Below are positions 31,378 to 39,420 of a stretch of 47,300 nt of DNA, piece after piece; position 1 is the stretch's first letter, and each line of letters starts with the position of its first letter. The translations under genes and the position numbers were made by a program. This DNA comes from Kiritimatiellia bacterium (GTDB lineage: Bacteria; Verrucomicrobiota; Kiritimatiellia; RFP12; UBA1067): positions 1 to 47,300 of the forward strand of contig JAFRDO010000069.1 in assembly GCA_017403825.1 (NCBI GenBank), given 5' to 3'. A model generated the notes under the pieces. The model was not told the origin of the DNA, searched no databases, and was given only the letters and a program-made list of their open reading frames with translations.

Positions 31378-34300
31378 GATCAGGAGCTCCATGCCCCTGA
31401 TCGCGAGCGTCGCAGTTTCCGATTCGGAGACCGAGCCGTCATAGCCGAACGCAAACACCTTGTACTCGTGCGCTTCGCTTAGGTTGGCGAGAGTGACCGT
31501 CAGGGCGGTCGACGTGGCACCGGCTATCGGACGCCCGTCTTCATACCATTGGTAGCGCGTCGCCGCGGGGGCGAAAGCCTGGAAGGTGTAAGGCTGGTTG
31601 CGCGACACAAGTGCAGACTGCGGCTGGATCGTGAAAACGGGGCCGTCGGCAGTCGGTTGCGGCGTTTTCTGGCGCACGAACACGTACAGGTCGCTCGTCG
31701 TGAAGTTCGCGCCGTTCCCGGCGGTCGTCCAGTCCTTCTCGGTTGAGTTCGCCTGTTCGGATCGGTTGCCGATGCCGAGCGAAGCCGTGCGTGTTGTTGT
31801 CCTTGACGAAGACCCCGTACGGCTCACCGAGAGGATCGTCTGGCGCTCATTGTAGTTGTGCACCTGCAAACAACCATAACCCGGTTTTTTATAGGTGCTC
31901 CATGAATCGCCCCAGTCATAGACATTTCCGTTGGCATCGGCATATGGAATATTCTTGGCATTTGGGTTTGAGTAGTCGTGCCAACTGAACTCGATGTTGC
32001 CGTCAGCGAAGTCGCCCGGCGTCACGTAGAGGTTTCCATCAGACCGGTATGCCCGTACGGAAAGGTTCGTTACGTACTGCTGGAAGTCGTTGGGGCGCTG
32101 CGCGGTGGGGATGCCGATATTCGAGGCGTCATCCGTGAAGGCGTCCATCGACGCCCACGCCCACTGCTCCACGCCGTCCGTGCCCACGAGGTGCAGCAGG
32201 TAGGCCACGCGATCGAAATCGAACTCGTCAAAGCGCGATTCGTCTATCGCGTACGGCGCGAGCGTCCACGTGTAGCTGAACGCGGTGTGCGGAACCTCCA
32301 GCAGGTTCACGAGCGTGTAGTTCGCCGCTTCCGGCACGGCATCCGCCGTCAGGAACGCGGGGAGCGGATTTGCCGCCGCCGTGGTGAATGCAGCCGTAGC
32401 CGTCTTTGCGACGCCTCCGTCCGTGTAGGAGCAGCGGAGCGTGTAGGAGGTCGACGGTGCAAGCGGTTGGGCGGGCATGACGATCAGCTCGCGTCCATCG
32501 ACGGCCGATGCCGAAACGGCGGCCACCGCCGCATCGCCCTGCGTGAACGTCCACGCGGCAGGATCGCACAGCTCCGCCGGAACGTTGTCGACGAACTCCA
32601 CGCATACCTTTGTCCGGTCTATGCTCGGCACGGCATGGAGAAGCGTGGAGGGCGTCCCGTCGAGCGCCACGAACACGTACAGGCGGCGCACGGAGTACTT
32701 GCCGCCGGTCTGCATCTGCGTCCAGTCCCTGTTGGCGGTTGTAGAACAGTTGCCGATGCCCACGTCTGTATTGCCGGTCGTATGCTTGAGGCGGCTGACG
32801 CTGATCAGCGTCTGCGCCTCCCGGAAGTTGTGGATCTGGAGACAGCTGAATCCGGCGGTCGTGCCTGAAGGCGCGTCGTCGAAGTCGAAGCTATCGGTAT
32901 TGGCGCCGATATCCAAGCCATTGCCCCTGCCGTAGTTGGTGAAGAAGAACTCGATGTTGCCGTCTGGATAGCGGCCTGTCTGCACACCGCTTACGTTGGA
33001 GGCGACATCGAGATTCGAGACAAAACGCTTGATGTTCTTGTTGGTGGCGAACGAGTAGTCGGCGAGGTCGTCCGTGAAACCGTCGAACGCCGCCCAGCAC
33101 CATGTTGTCGTCGGTATCGCGTTCGTCGTGGTCAGCTCAAGGTAGTAACCCACGCGCACGACGTGCGCCCCGGCGTAGCGGGCGCGGTTGTCGATCGTGT
33201 GCGCGGCGGCATACTGTGCCGGGTCGTGGGCGTTGAACGGCGACGGCACGTCGATCTGGTAGAGGAGCGTGTAGTTCTTCGCCGCAGGCACGTTCGCCGC
33301 CACGTGCGCGGGCACGTCGGACTTTGGCTTCACGAGGATGTGCAGCGTTATGCGGGAATATTCGATGGACCGCGATTGGTAGATCTGAGTCCAGTCGGCT
33401 TGTATGTTTCCTGTTGTGCTCCCATTCGCACGATACTGCGTGTTGTTTCCGATTCCGACGCACACGCCGAGAGACGCATTCTGCCCGTTGAAGTTGTTGA
33501 TCGCCAATACGGTCTGCCGGTTCGTGACGTTGTGCACCTGCATGCAGGAGTACGCGCCAGACGTCAAAAGGCTGTCGCCCCAGTCGGCCACGTCTGTCGC
33601 AAAAGGTATGTTGTTGACATTCGAACCACTGTAGTTGTGCGGCCAGAACTCGAGGAATCCTCCGTCCATGCCCGTGCCGTTCACCACGCCGTCCACATTG
33701 GAAAAGACGTCCTGGTTTTTCACCCATTTCTGCCCAAAGCCGAGCGTGTCGTTTATTGGCACGCCGAGCATCGCAGGATCGTCCGTCCAGGAATCGAACG
33801 ACGTCCATGCGAAATTCGTGACGCTCGCATCCTTTGTCACAAGTTCGAGGTAATAGGCCACGCGATCTATGCCGCCGGACAGGTTCCGTGTCGCATCAAG
33901 GTCATATGGCACCCCGTTTTGCCAGTTCACCGTTCCCGTGCAGTTTTCCACGGAATAGAGAGGGATGTAGCCGTCACGCAGATTCGCCGGCACGTGCTCG
34001 GCGATTCCCGACGGGACGGGGCGCTCCACTGTCGTTGCCGTGCTCGCCATCGGCGTGGCGGCGACGGTGTTGGCCTTTACGCCGTCAATCAGGAGACGGA
34101 ACGCGTCGGATGTCACGCCCGCCACACGGACGCGGACGATGGAGAAGTCGTTTGCGTCGCGCTCCACGGCGGTAACATATCCTTCCGATACGGCGAACGC
34201 ATTATCCAGCCCATCCCGCATGACATCTGCCGAAAACAGCACTTCGACCGTCACCGTGCCGTCGTTGCGCAATGCCGACGTTGCCGACACAAGCGTGGGC

Positions 34301-36042
34301 GCGGCGCTCGCCGTCGTCTCCGGCAGCACGTACACCTGAAGGTGGCGAAGGGAGTAACTGCCCGCGTTGTACGTCTGCGTCCAGTCCCAGCCGGAGTTGC
34401 CCGAATTGAAGTGTGGCCCGATGCCCATTTCACTGTCGGACGTTCCCTGGAAACGATTGTAGGAGAAGATGCAGCTGTTCGTTCCGCGCGCCGTATCGTG
34501 TACCTGCATGGAGCCGTAGGTGGTACCGGCGGCGGAAGGAGTGTCGTCCATGTCGTAAACGTTCAACGCGCCCGCAAGGCCGCGCTTGACATCACCTCTG
34601 AAGGATTCCGGCCAGAACTCGATGTTGCCGACGGCGATCGTCTGGTTCGTGCGGATGTTCGGCACGTTGCTCCACACGCGCAGGTTTGTCACGTCCTTTA
34701 TGAACTGCCAGGCATATGGCACGCCGACTCGCGTCGCGTCGTTCGTGAAGGCATCCATCGACACCCACACGTACTGCATCGGCTCTCCCGCCTTCTGCAG
34801 TTCCATATAGTATGCGACGCGGCTGAACGGACCGATCTTCGCGGCATCATCTACATTGTATGGAATGGGATCCTTGGCGTAGTTGCCGATCTGCGGCATG
34901 TCCAGGTCGTAAATCAGGCGATAGCTGTTGAACTCGTCCGCCGGCACATAGCGCCGCGCTCCTTGCGGAAACACGCCCGCGATGGTCTTGGAAGCGGCGG
35001 CGTAGAGTGTCTTTCCGCCCGTTGCGTTTCTCACGCCGCCCTGCTTGGCAGTCACTGTGATAGGCGCTTGATAAGCCCCTGCCGGGAACGCGAGGGTAGC
35101 CGTGCGCTGGTTGGCGGAAAGCGTGATCGTCGGCGTGGCAGCCGTCCCCGCGACCGCCCAGTTGGCCGCGTTGCATGCCGTCGCCGCCGTCACCTTCTGG
35201 TTGAAAGTGAAATCCATCGTAAACGAGCCGTCCGCCTCGTTCGCCATCGCCGTCCGCACCACTGCGAGGTCGTTCTCCGTAGCGAAGTTCGCAGGGTCGG
35301 GAATGACGCTCGTGACGGCACTCACCCAGGCGTTCGCCATGTTCGTGTAGCCCACGTCGTTCGGATGCACCGTGTCTGCAATCTGGTCCCAGCTCGTCAC
35401 GGCGGCGTGCATGTCGAGGAAGTATGCGGACTGTCCCTTCGCCTGCTGAGCGGCGACGATGCCGGGGACGGCGGGGTTGAACACGTTCGTAATGGCGGCG
35501 TACTTCCAGTTGTTTTCCGTGTCGCCTGCCGTCGTATAGCGCCGCATGAGCGTGGTCACCACCACCTTGGCGGACGGCTGGCATTCGTAGATGCGGTCGA
35601 GGAGCCTCACGAGACGGTTTGTCGCCTCGTTGCGGAAGACCGTTTCGTTGTCGCCCGTGTCATTTGTGCCGAGGTGGAGCAGGATCACGTGCGGATCGTC
35701 GATCTGCGCGAAGAAGTCCTGGATGTAGTTGTAGATTCCGTTGGAGGCGTTCTCGATCTTCCACCCGCTGTGGCCCTCGTGATCGCTGTCTGCGAGGAAT
35801 GGGTCTTCCTTGCCGTAGTTGTCTGTCTGCGTGCCCACGTAGTCCACATTGTAGCCGAGGTTTGTGAGCGCCACATAGAGCGGCGCGCGGTAGCCGTTGC
35901 CGCGCACGGACTGCGACCCGTGCGTAATCGAGTCGCCGAGCGGCATGATGCGCAAGACCGGATTGTCGGCAGATGCGGAGCAGGGAATGACTGCAAGCAG
36001 GGCGACCAGCGTCGCGACGGCGGAACAGGATGGTTTCAACAT
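31372..36042 (-). CDS. Giant exported GDSL/SGNH esterase with four repeated modules
   Basis: A 1556-residue exported protein; the ATG at 36042 follows AGGAG at 36057-36053. After a signal peptide (MLKPSCSAVATLVALLAVIPCSASA) comes an SGNH hydrolase domain with S38 in GDSITHG, N127 in GTND and D223/H226 in DTVHPND, as in sugar-ester esterases. An Ig-like domain leads to four copies of a module of about 190 residues. Each contains RVAYYxEL or RVGYYLEL, WxSxDxFTxD, GNIEFxxxxY, (M/L)QVHN and GIG. The copies start near residues 355, 690, 945 and 1240. A final Ig-like domain ends in GMELLIH-stop. The modules look like accessory domains seen with sialate O-acetylesterase-like proteins in PVC bacteria, but I cannot name them. 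Deacylation of decorated glycans is inferred. Confidence 0.82.
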   Translation of the reverse strand: MLKPSCSAVATLVALLAVIPCSASADNPVLRIMPLGDSITHGSQSVRGNGYRAPLYVALTNLGYNVDYVGTQTDNYGKEDPFLADSDHEGHSGWKIENASNGIYNYIQDFFAQIDDPHVILLHLGTNDTGDNETVFRNEATNRLVRLLDRIYECQPSAKVVVTTLMRRYTTAGDTENNWKYAAITNVFNPAVPGIVAAQQAKGQSAYFLDMHAAVTSWDQIADTVHPNDVGYTNMANAWVSAVTSVIPDPANFATENDLAVVRTAMANEADGSFTMDFTFNQKVTAATACNAANWAVAGTAATPTITLSANQRTATLAFPAGAYQAPITVTAKQGGVRNATGGKTLYAAASKTIAGVFPQGARRYVPADEFNSYRLIYDLDMPQIGNYAKDPIPYNVDDAAKIGPFSRVAYYMELQKAGEPMQYVWVSMDAFTNDATRVGVPYAWQFIKDVTNLRVWSNVPNIRTNQTIAVGNIEFWPESFRGDVKRGLAGALNVYDMDDTPSAAGTTYGSMQVHDTARGTNSCIFSYNRFQGTSDSEMGIGPHFNSGNSGWDWTQTYNAGSYSLRHLQVYVLPETTASAAPTLVSATSALRNDGTVTVEVLFSADVMRDGLDNAFAVSEGYVTAVERDANDFSIVRVRVAGVTSDAFRLLIDGVKANTVAATPMASTATTVERPVPSGIAEHVPANLRDGYIPLYSVENCTGTVNWQNGVPYDLDATRNLSGGIDRVAYYLELVTKDASVTNFAWTSFDSWTDDPAMLGVPINDTLGFGQKWVKNQDVFSNVDGVVNGTGMDGGFLEFWPHNYSGSNVNNIPFATDVADWGDSLLTSGAYSCMQVHNVTNRQTVLAINNFNGQNASLGVCVGIGNNTQYRANGSTTGNIQADWTQIYQSRSIEYSRITLHILVKPKSDVPAHVAANVPAAKNYTLLYQIDVPSPFNAHDPAQYAAAHTIDNRARYAGAHVVRVGYYLELTTTNAIPTTTWCWAAFDGFTDDLADYSFATNKNIKRFVSNLDVASNVSGVQTGRYPDGNIEFFFTNYGRGNGLDIGANTDSFDFDDAPSGTTAGFSCLQIHNFREAQTLISVSRLKHTTGNTDVGIGNCSTTANRDWTQMQTGGKYSVRRLYVFVALDGTPSTLLHAVPSIDRTKVCVEFVDNVPAELCDPAAWTFTQGDAAVAAVSASAVDGRELIVMPAQPLAPSTSYTLRCSYTDGGVAKTATAAFTTAAANPLPAFLTADAVPEAANYTLVNLLEVPHTAFSYTWTLAPYAIDESRFDEFDFDRVAYLLHLVGTDGVEQWAWASMDAFTDDASNIGIPTAQRPNDFQQYVTNLSVRAYRSDGNLYVTPGDFADGNIEFSWHDYSNPNAKNIPYADANGNVYDWGDSWSTYKKPGYGCLQVHNYNERQTILSVSRTGSSSRTTTRTASLGIGNRSEQANSTEKDWTTAGNGANFTTSDLYVFVRQKTPQPTADGPVFTIQPQSALVSRNQPYTFQAFAPAATRYQWYEDGRPIAGATSTALTVTLANLSEAHEYKVFAFGYDGSVSESETATLAIRGMELLIH

Positions 36043-37791
36043 GATATTTGTTCTCCTTGGATTTTCGGTCACTTACGGCAGCACGTACACCTGAAGGTGG
36101 CGAAGGGAATACTGCGCTGCGTTGTAAGTTTGCGTCCAGTCCCATCCGGAATTGGAAGGGTTGAAATGCGGCCCGATGCCCATCTCGCTGTCGGCAGTTG
36201 AGTTGAACCGGTTGTAGGAAAAGATGCAGCTGTTTGTTCCTTGCGTCGTGTCGTGTACTTGAAAGGAGCCGTAGTTGCCGGTCGTCGGCGTGTCGTCAAA
36301 GTCATAGACGTTCATAGCGCCAGGAAGTCTGCGTTTGGCTTTTACGCCGAAGCATTGCGGCCAGAACTCGATGTTGCCGACGGCGATCGTCTGGTTCGTG
36401 CGGATGTTCGGCACGTTACTCCACATGCGAAGGTTCGTCACGTCCTTCTGGAACCGCCAGGCATGGGGCACTCCGATGCGTGTCGCGTCGTTCGTGAACG
36501 CATCCATCGACACCCACACGTACTGCATCGGCTCGCCCGCCTTCTGCAGCTCCATGTAGTATGCCACTCGGCTGAACGGCCCGATTCTGGCAGAGTCATC
36601 CACATTGTAAGGAACGGGATTTTTCGCGAAGTTGCCGACCTGCGGCATTGCAAGGTCGTATACGAGACGGTAGCCGTTGAACTCTTTCGCCGGCACATAA
36701 CGATACGCGCCCTGCGGGAACACGCCTGCGATGGTCTTGGACGCGGCGGCGTGGAGAGTCTTGCCGCCCGTCGCGTTGCGGACGCCGCCCTTTTTGGCAG
36801 TGATGGTAATCGGCGTGTCGTACACGCCTTCCGGGAACGCGAGCGTGGCCGTACGCTGGTTGGCGGAGAGCGTGATCGTCGGCTTGGCTGCAGTTCCCGT
36901 GACAGTCCAGTTCGCCGCCTTGCAGGCTGACGCCTTTGTCACCTTCTGGTTGAATGTGAAATCCACTGTGAACGCACCTTTCGCATTGTTCTCTATTGCT
37001 GTCTTCACCACGGCGAGGTCGTTCTCAGTTGCGAAGTTCGCGGGATCGGGGATGATGCTCGTGATGGCGCTCACCCAGGCGTTCGCCATGTTCGTGTAGC
37101 CAACGTCGTTCGGATGCACCGTGTCAGCGAGCTGGTCCCAGCTAGACAAGGCGGCATGCATGTCGAGGAACGTCACGTCCTGGCCCTTTGCACGCTGTGC
37201 GGCGACGATGCCTGGCACGGCGGGGTTGAACGCGTTCGTGATGGCGGCGTACTTCCAGTTGTGTTCCAGGTCGCCTGCTTTCGTGTATCGACGCATGGCC
37301 GTCGTCGCCACCACCTTGGCGGACGGCTGGCATTCGTAGATGCGGTCGAGAAGGCGCACGAGTCGGTTCGTAGCCTGGCTGCGGAACGTCTTGTCCCCGT
37401 CGCCCGTATCGTTCGTGCCGAGGTGGATAAGGATCACGTGCGGATCGTCGATTTTCGCGAAGAAGTCGGGAATGAAATTGTAGATTCCCTTGGCGGAGTT
37501 CTCAAGCCTCCAGCCGCTGTGGCCTTCGTGGTTGATGTCGGCGAGAAAGGGATCGGTCTTGCCGTAGTTGTTCGTCTGCGTGCCCACGTAGTCCACGTTG
37601 TAGCCGAGGTTGGTGAGCGCAACGTAGAGCGGCGCGCGGTAGCCGTTGCCGCGCACTGACCTCGACCCGTGCGTGATCGAGTCGCCAAGCGGCATGATGC
37701 GCAAGACCGGGTTGTCGGCAGATACGGAGCAGGGAATGACTGCAAGCAGGGCGACAAGCGCCGCGACAGCGGAACAGGATGGTTTCAACAT
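34321..37791 (-). repeat. Partial tandem duplication, about 1.72 kb unit
   Basis: 36042-34321 (1722 nt) and 37791-36076 (1716 nt) encode nearly the same protein, with a difference of two codons around the DTPxxxxYGS region. Long stretches are identical at DNA level, for example around the signal peptide and the DTVHPND region. The duplication includes the signal peptide, esterase domain and first module. Confidence 0.85.
36073..37791 (-). CDS. Truncated tandem copy of the GDSL esterase
   Basis: A 572-residue exported SGNH hydrolase almost identical in layout to the first 574 residues of the downstream gene: signal peptide, GDSITHG, GTND and DTVHPND, the Ig-like domain and one repeated module. 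It ends LRHLQVYVLP-stop exactly where the larger copy continues VLPETTASAAP. The large copy starts only 30 nt further on, so both are probably transcribed from the promoter at 37815-37823. AAGGAG (37803-37798) precedes the ATG by 6 nt. Because all catalytic residues are kept, this is probably a working short esterase produced by partial tandem duplication rather than a dead gene. Confidence 0.85.
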   Translation of the reverse strand: MLKPSCSAVAALVALLAVIPCSVSADNPVLRIMPLGDSITHGSRSVRGNGYRAPLYVALTNLGYNVDYVGTQTNNYGKTDPFLADINHEGHSGWRLENSAKGIYNFIPDFFAKIDDPHVILIHLGTNDTGDGDKTFRSQATNRLVRLLDRIYECQPSAKVVATTAMRRYTKAGDLEHNWKYAAITNAFNPAVPGIVAAQRAKGQDVTFLDMHAALSSWDQLADTVHPNDVGYTNMANAWVSAITSIIPDPANFATENDLAVVKTAIENNAKGAFTVDFTFNQKVTKASACKAANWTVTGTAAKPTITLSANQRTATLAFPEGVYDTPITITAKKGGVRNATGGKTLHAAASKTIAGVFPQGAYRYVPAKEFNGYRLVYDLAMPQVGNFAKNPVPYNVDDSARIGPFSRVAYYMELQKAGEPMQYVWVSMDAFTNDATRIGVPHAWRFQKDVTNLRMWSNVPNIRTNQTIAVGNIEFWPQCFGVKAKRRLPGAMNVYDFDDTPTTGNYGSFQVHDTTQGTNSCIFSYNRFNSTADSEMGIGPHFNPSNSGWDWTQTYNAAQYSLRHLQVYVLP

Positions 37792-37814
37792 GACATTCTC
37801 CTTGATTTGCGGAT

Positions 37815-37823
37815 ATTATAGCA
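37815..37823 (-). promoter_or_regulatory. Extended -10 promoter for the minus-strand esterase pair
   Basis: Read on the minus strand, TGC-TATAAT (hexamer 37820-37815) precedes a start site near 37808 and a short leader with AAGGAG before the ATG at 37791. It faces away from the promoter of the GH109 gene at 37907; the two -10 boxes are about 70 bp apart, so this 115-bp divergent spacer could be jointly regulated. Confidence 0.6.
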
Positions 37824-37866
37824 AAAGTAACGATGGTGCGGCGAGGGGTTTGCAGTTGCCGGCTGC

Positions 37867-37895
37867 TTTACGGCGGCCTGTCATTATGCTATCAT
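37867..37895 (+). promoter_or_regulatory. Extended -10 promoter for the third GH109 gene
   Basis: TTTACG (37867-37872), a 17-bp spacer and TGC-TATCAT (37890-37895) lie just before the gene. Only 11 nt separate the -10 from the ATG at 37907, leaving a leader of about 4 nt and no room for a ribosome-binding site. The arrangement is almost leaderless. Confidence 0.5.
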
Positions 37896-37906
37896 ACCTG
37901 CAGACA

Positions 37907-39319
37907 ATGAACATACGGCTTGACAGACGCGAGTTCTGCATGGGCGTGGCGTGCGCTGGCACAGCTGCCGTTGCCGCGACGCACCCCACCATGGCAGGAT
38001 TCGCCGTTCCGCCGATGAAGCAGATACGGATTGCTTTCATCGGCATCGGGGAGCGCGGCAGCGCCGCAGTGCGGCGGGTGTGCAGGATTCCCGGTTGCGA
38101 GGTAGAGGTTCTTTGCGACCTGCGCAAGGAAGCGGTTGACGCAAACCAGGGTTGGCTGAAGAAGAACTGTGCCAGCAAGGCTGCGAAGCGTTTCTATTCC
38201 GGGTCTAGCGAGTGCTGGAAGGGGGCGTGCGACGATTCGGGCGCAGACCTTGTCTATGTGGCTGTGCCGGCGTACCTTCATGCGCGGATCGCGCTTTACG
38301 CGATGAACGCCGGGAAGCACGTGCTTGTGGAAGTTCCGGCGGCGAACACGATAGACGACTGCTGGAACATCGTAGAGACGAGCGAGCGGACGCGCCGCCA
38401 CTGCATGATGCTGGAGAACTGCTGCTACGGGCAGGACGAGCTGTTTGCGTGGAACCTGTGTCATCAGGGCGTCCTTGGCAGTCTTTCCCATGCGGAGGGC
38501 GCGTACATCCACAATTTGACGGAACGCCAGCTTGAAAACTCCTTCCGCAACCGCAACCGCCCGAAGAAGAGCTCCCTGCGCGGCAACTCGTACCCGACGC
38601 ACCCGCTCGGCCCGATCTGCCTCTATCTAGACATCAACAGGGGCGACAGGATGGATTCCATCGTGTCCGTCTCGTCCGGCAGCTTCACGTGGAATGACTA
38701 CATTGCGGAGACGTTCGGGCCGGACGACTGGCAGACGAAGCTGGAGATCGACCGCGGCGACATCAACACGTCGATCATCAAGACGGCGCGCGGACGCACG
38801 ATCATGCTGCAGCGGGACTTCACGACGCCGCGCCCGTATTCGCGCATCAACCTCGTGCAGGGCTCCCGCGGCTGCTTCTGGGGCTACGGATTCCCGGCGC
38901 GGCTCGCCGTCGCGAAGAAGCCGGGCGGCGAGATCGGCAAGGAGTGGATGCCGCAGACGGAGTACGACGAATACGCCGGGAAGTACAGGCATCCTCTCTG
39001 GAAGTCCGTCGGCGAGATCGCGAAGAAGGTGGGCGGGCACGGCGGCATGGACTTCATCATGGACCTCCGCTGGGCGTACTGCCTGCAGAACGGGCTTCCG
39101 CTCGACATGGACGTCTACGACCTCGCCAGCTGGAGCTCCATCGTGGAATGCTCGCGCAACAGCGACCTTGCGGGCGGTGCGCCTGTGGAACTGCCGGACT
39201 TCACGCGCGGCGCGTGGAAGACGGCCAAGCCGCGGATGATAGGCGACGTCGATCTCAGGAAGATGGGTTTCGACCTAACGGCGCCCGTCAAGAAGGACAA
39301 CGCGCAGCTGGAAGTGTGA
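37907..39319 (+). CDS. Tat-exported GH109-type oxidoreductase/glycosidase (paralog 3)
   Basis: A 470-residue GH109-like protein. The leader MNIRLDRREFCMGVACAGTA is a Tat signal, and its first 20 nt are identical to the start of the gene at 12173. The Rossmann motif is IAFIGIGERGSAAV. The family blocks MLENCCYGQDELFAWNL, YPTHPLGPICLYLDINRGDR-like region, GGHGGMDFIMDLR and FTRGAWKTAKPR are present. The start at 37907 fits the leader; in-frame codons before it run through the promoter. It is divergent from the GDSL pair and followed after 101 nt by the regulator gene. It should act on alpha-GalNAc-type or related glycosides. Confidence 0.87.
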   Translation: MNIRLDRREFCMGVACAGTAAVAATHPTMAGFAVPPMKQIRIAFIGIGERGSAAVRRVCRIPGCEVEVLCDLRKEAVDANQGWLKKNCASKAAKRFYSGSSECWKGACDDSGADLVYVAVPAYLHARIALYAMNAGKHVLVEVPAANTIDDCWNIVETSERTRRHCMMLENCCYGQDELFAWNLCHQGVLGSLSHAEGAYIHNLTERQLENSFRNRNRPKKSSLRGNSYPTHPLGPICLYLDINRGDRMDSIVSVSSGSFTWNDYIAETFGPDDWQTKLEIDRGDINTSIIKTARGRTIMLQRDFTTPRPYSRINLVQGSRGCFWGYGFPARLAVAKKPGGEIGKEWMPQTEYDEYAGKYRHPLWKSVGEIAKKVGGHGGMDFIMDLRWAYCLQNGLPLDMDVYDLASWSSIVECSRNSDLAGGAPVELPDFTRGAWKTAKPRMIGDVDLRKMGFDLTAPVKKDNAQLEV

Positions 39320-39374
39320 CGGAGAAGCCGAGGAAATGTCGCGCATTCTGAATTTTTGAGCCAGTTAGGAGAAG

Positions 39375-39400
39375 CTCGGTGAAAGTTACATTTTACCGAG
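39375..39400. promoter_or_regulatory. Inverted repeat, probable operator of the regulator gene
   Basis: CTCGGTGAAA and TTTTACCGAG form a 10-bp arm inverted repeat with one mismatch around a 6-nt centre (GTTACA). The repeat covers the probable -35 hexamer (TTACAT, 39386-39391). A site of this kind is typical for dimeric GntR or LacI-type regulators, so autoregulation is likely. Confidence 0.55.
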
Positions 39401-39415
39401 GGTTGAAGTTATAAG
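39386..39415 (+). promoter_or_regulatory. Promoter of the regulator gene, leaderless
   Basis: TTACAT (39386-39391), an 18-bp spacer and TATAAG (39410-39415) lie with only 5 nt between the -10 and the ATG at 39421. The message would start at the ATG, and no Shine-Dalgarno exists. The -35 is inside the inverted repeat at 39375-39400. Confidence 0.5.
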
Positions 39416-39420
39416 GTCTA

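Noticed and set aside
33163..36201. Very long plus-strand open frame opposite the GDSL esterase genes
   Set aside because: It is antisense to two clear exported esterases, its product is rich in Arg/His/Val without any domain, and high GC produces such frames opposite real genes.
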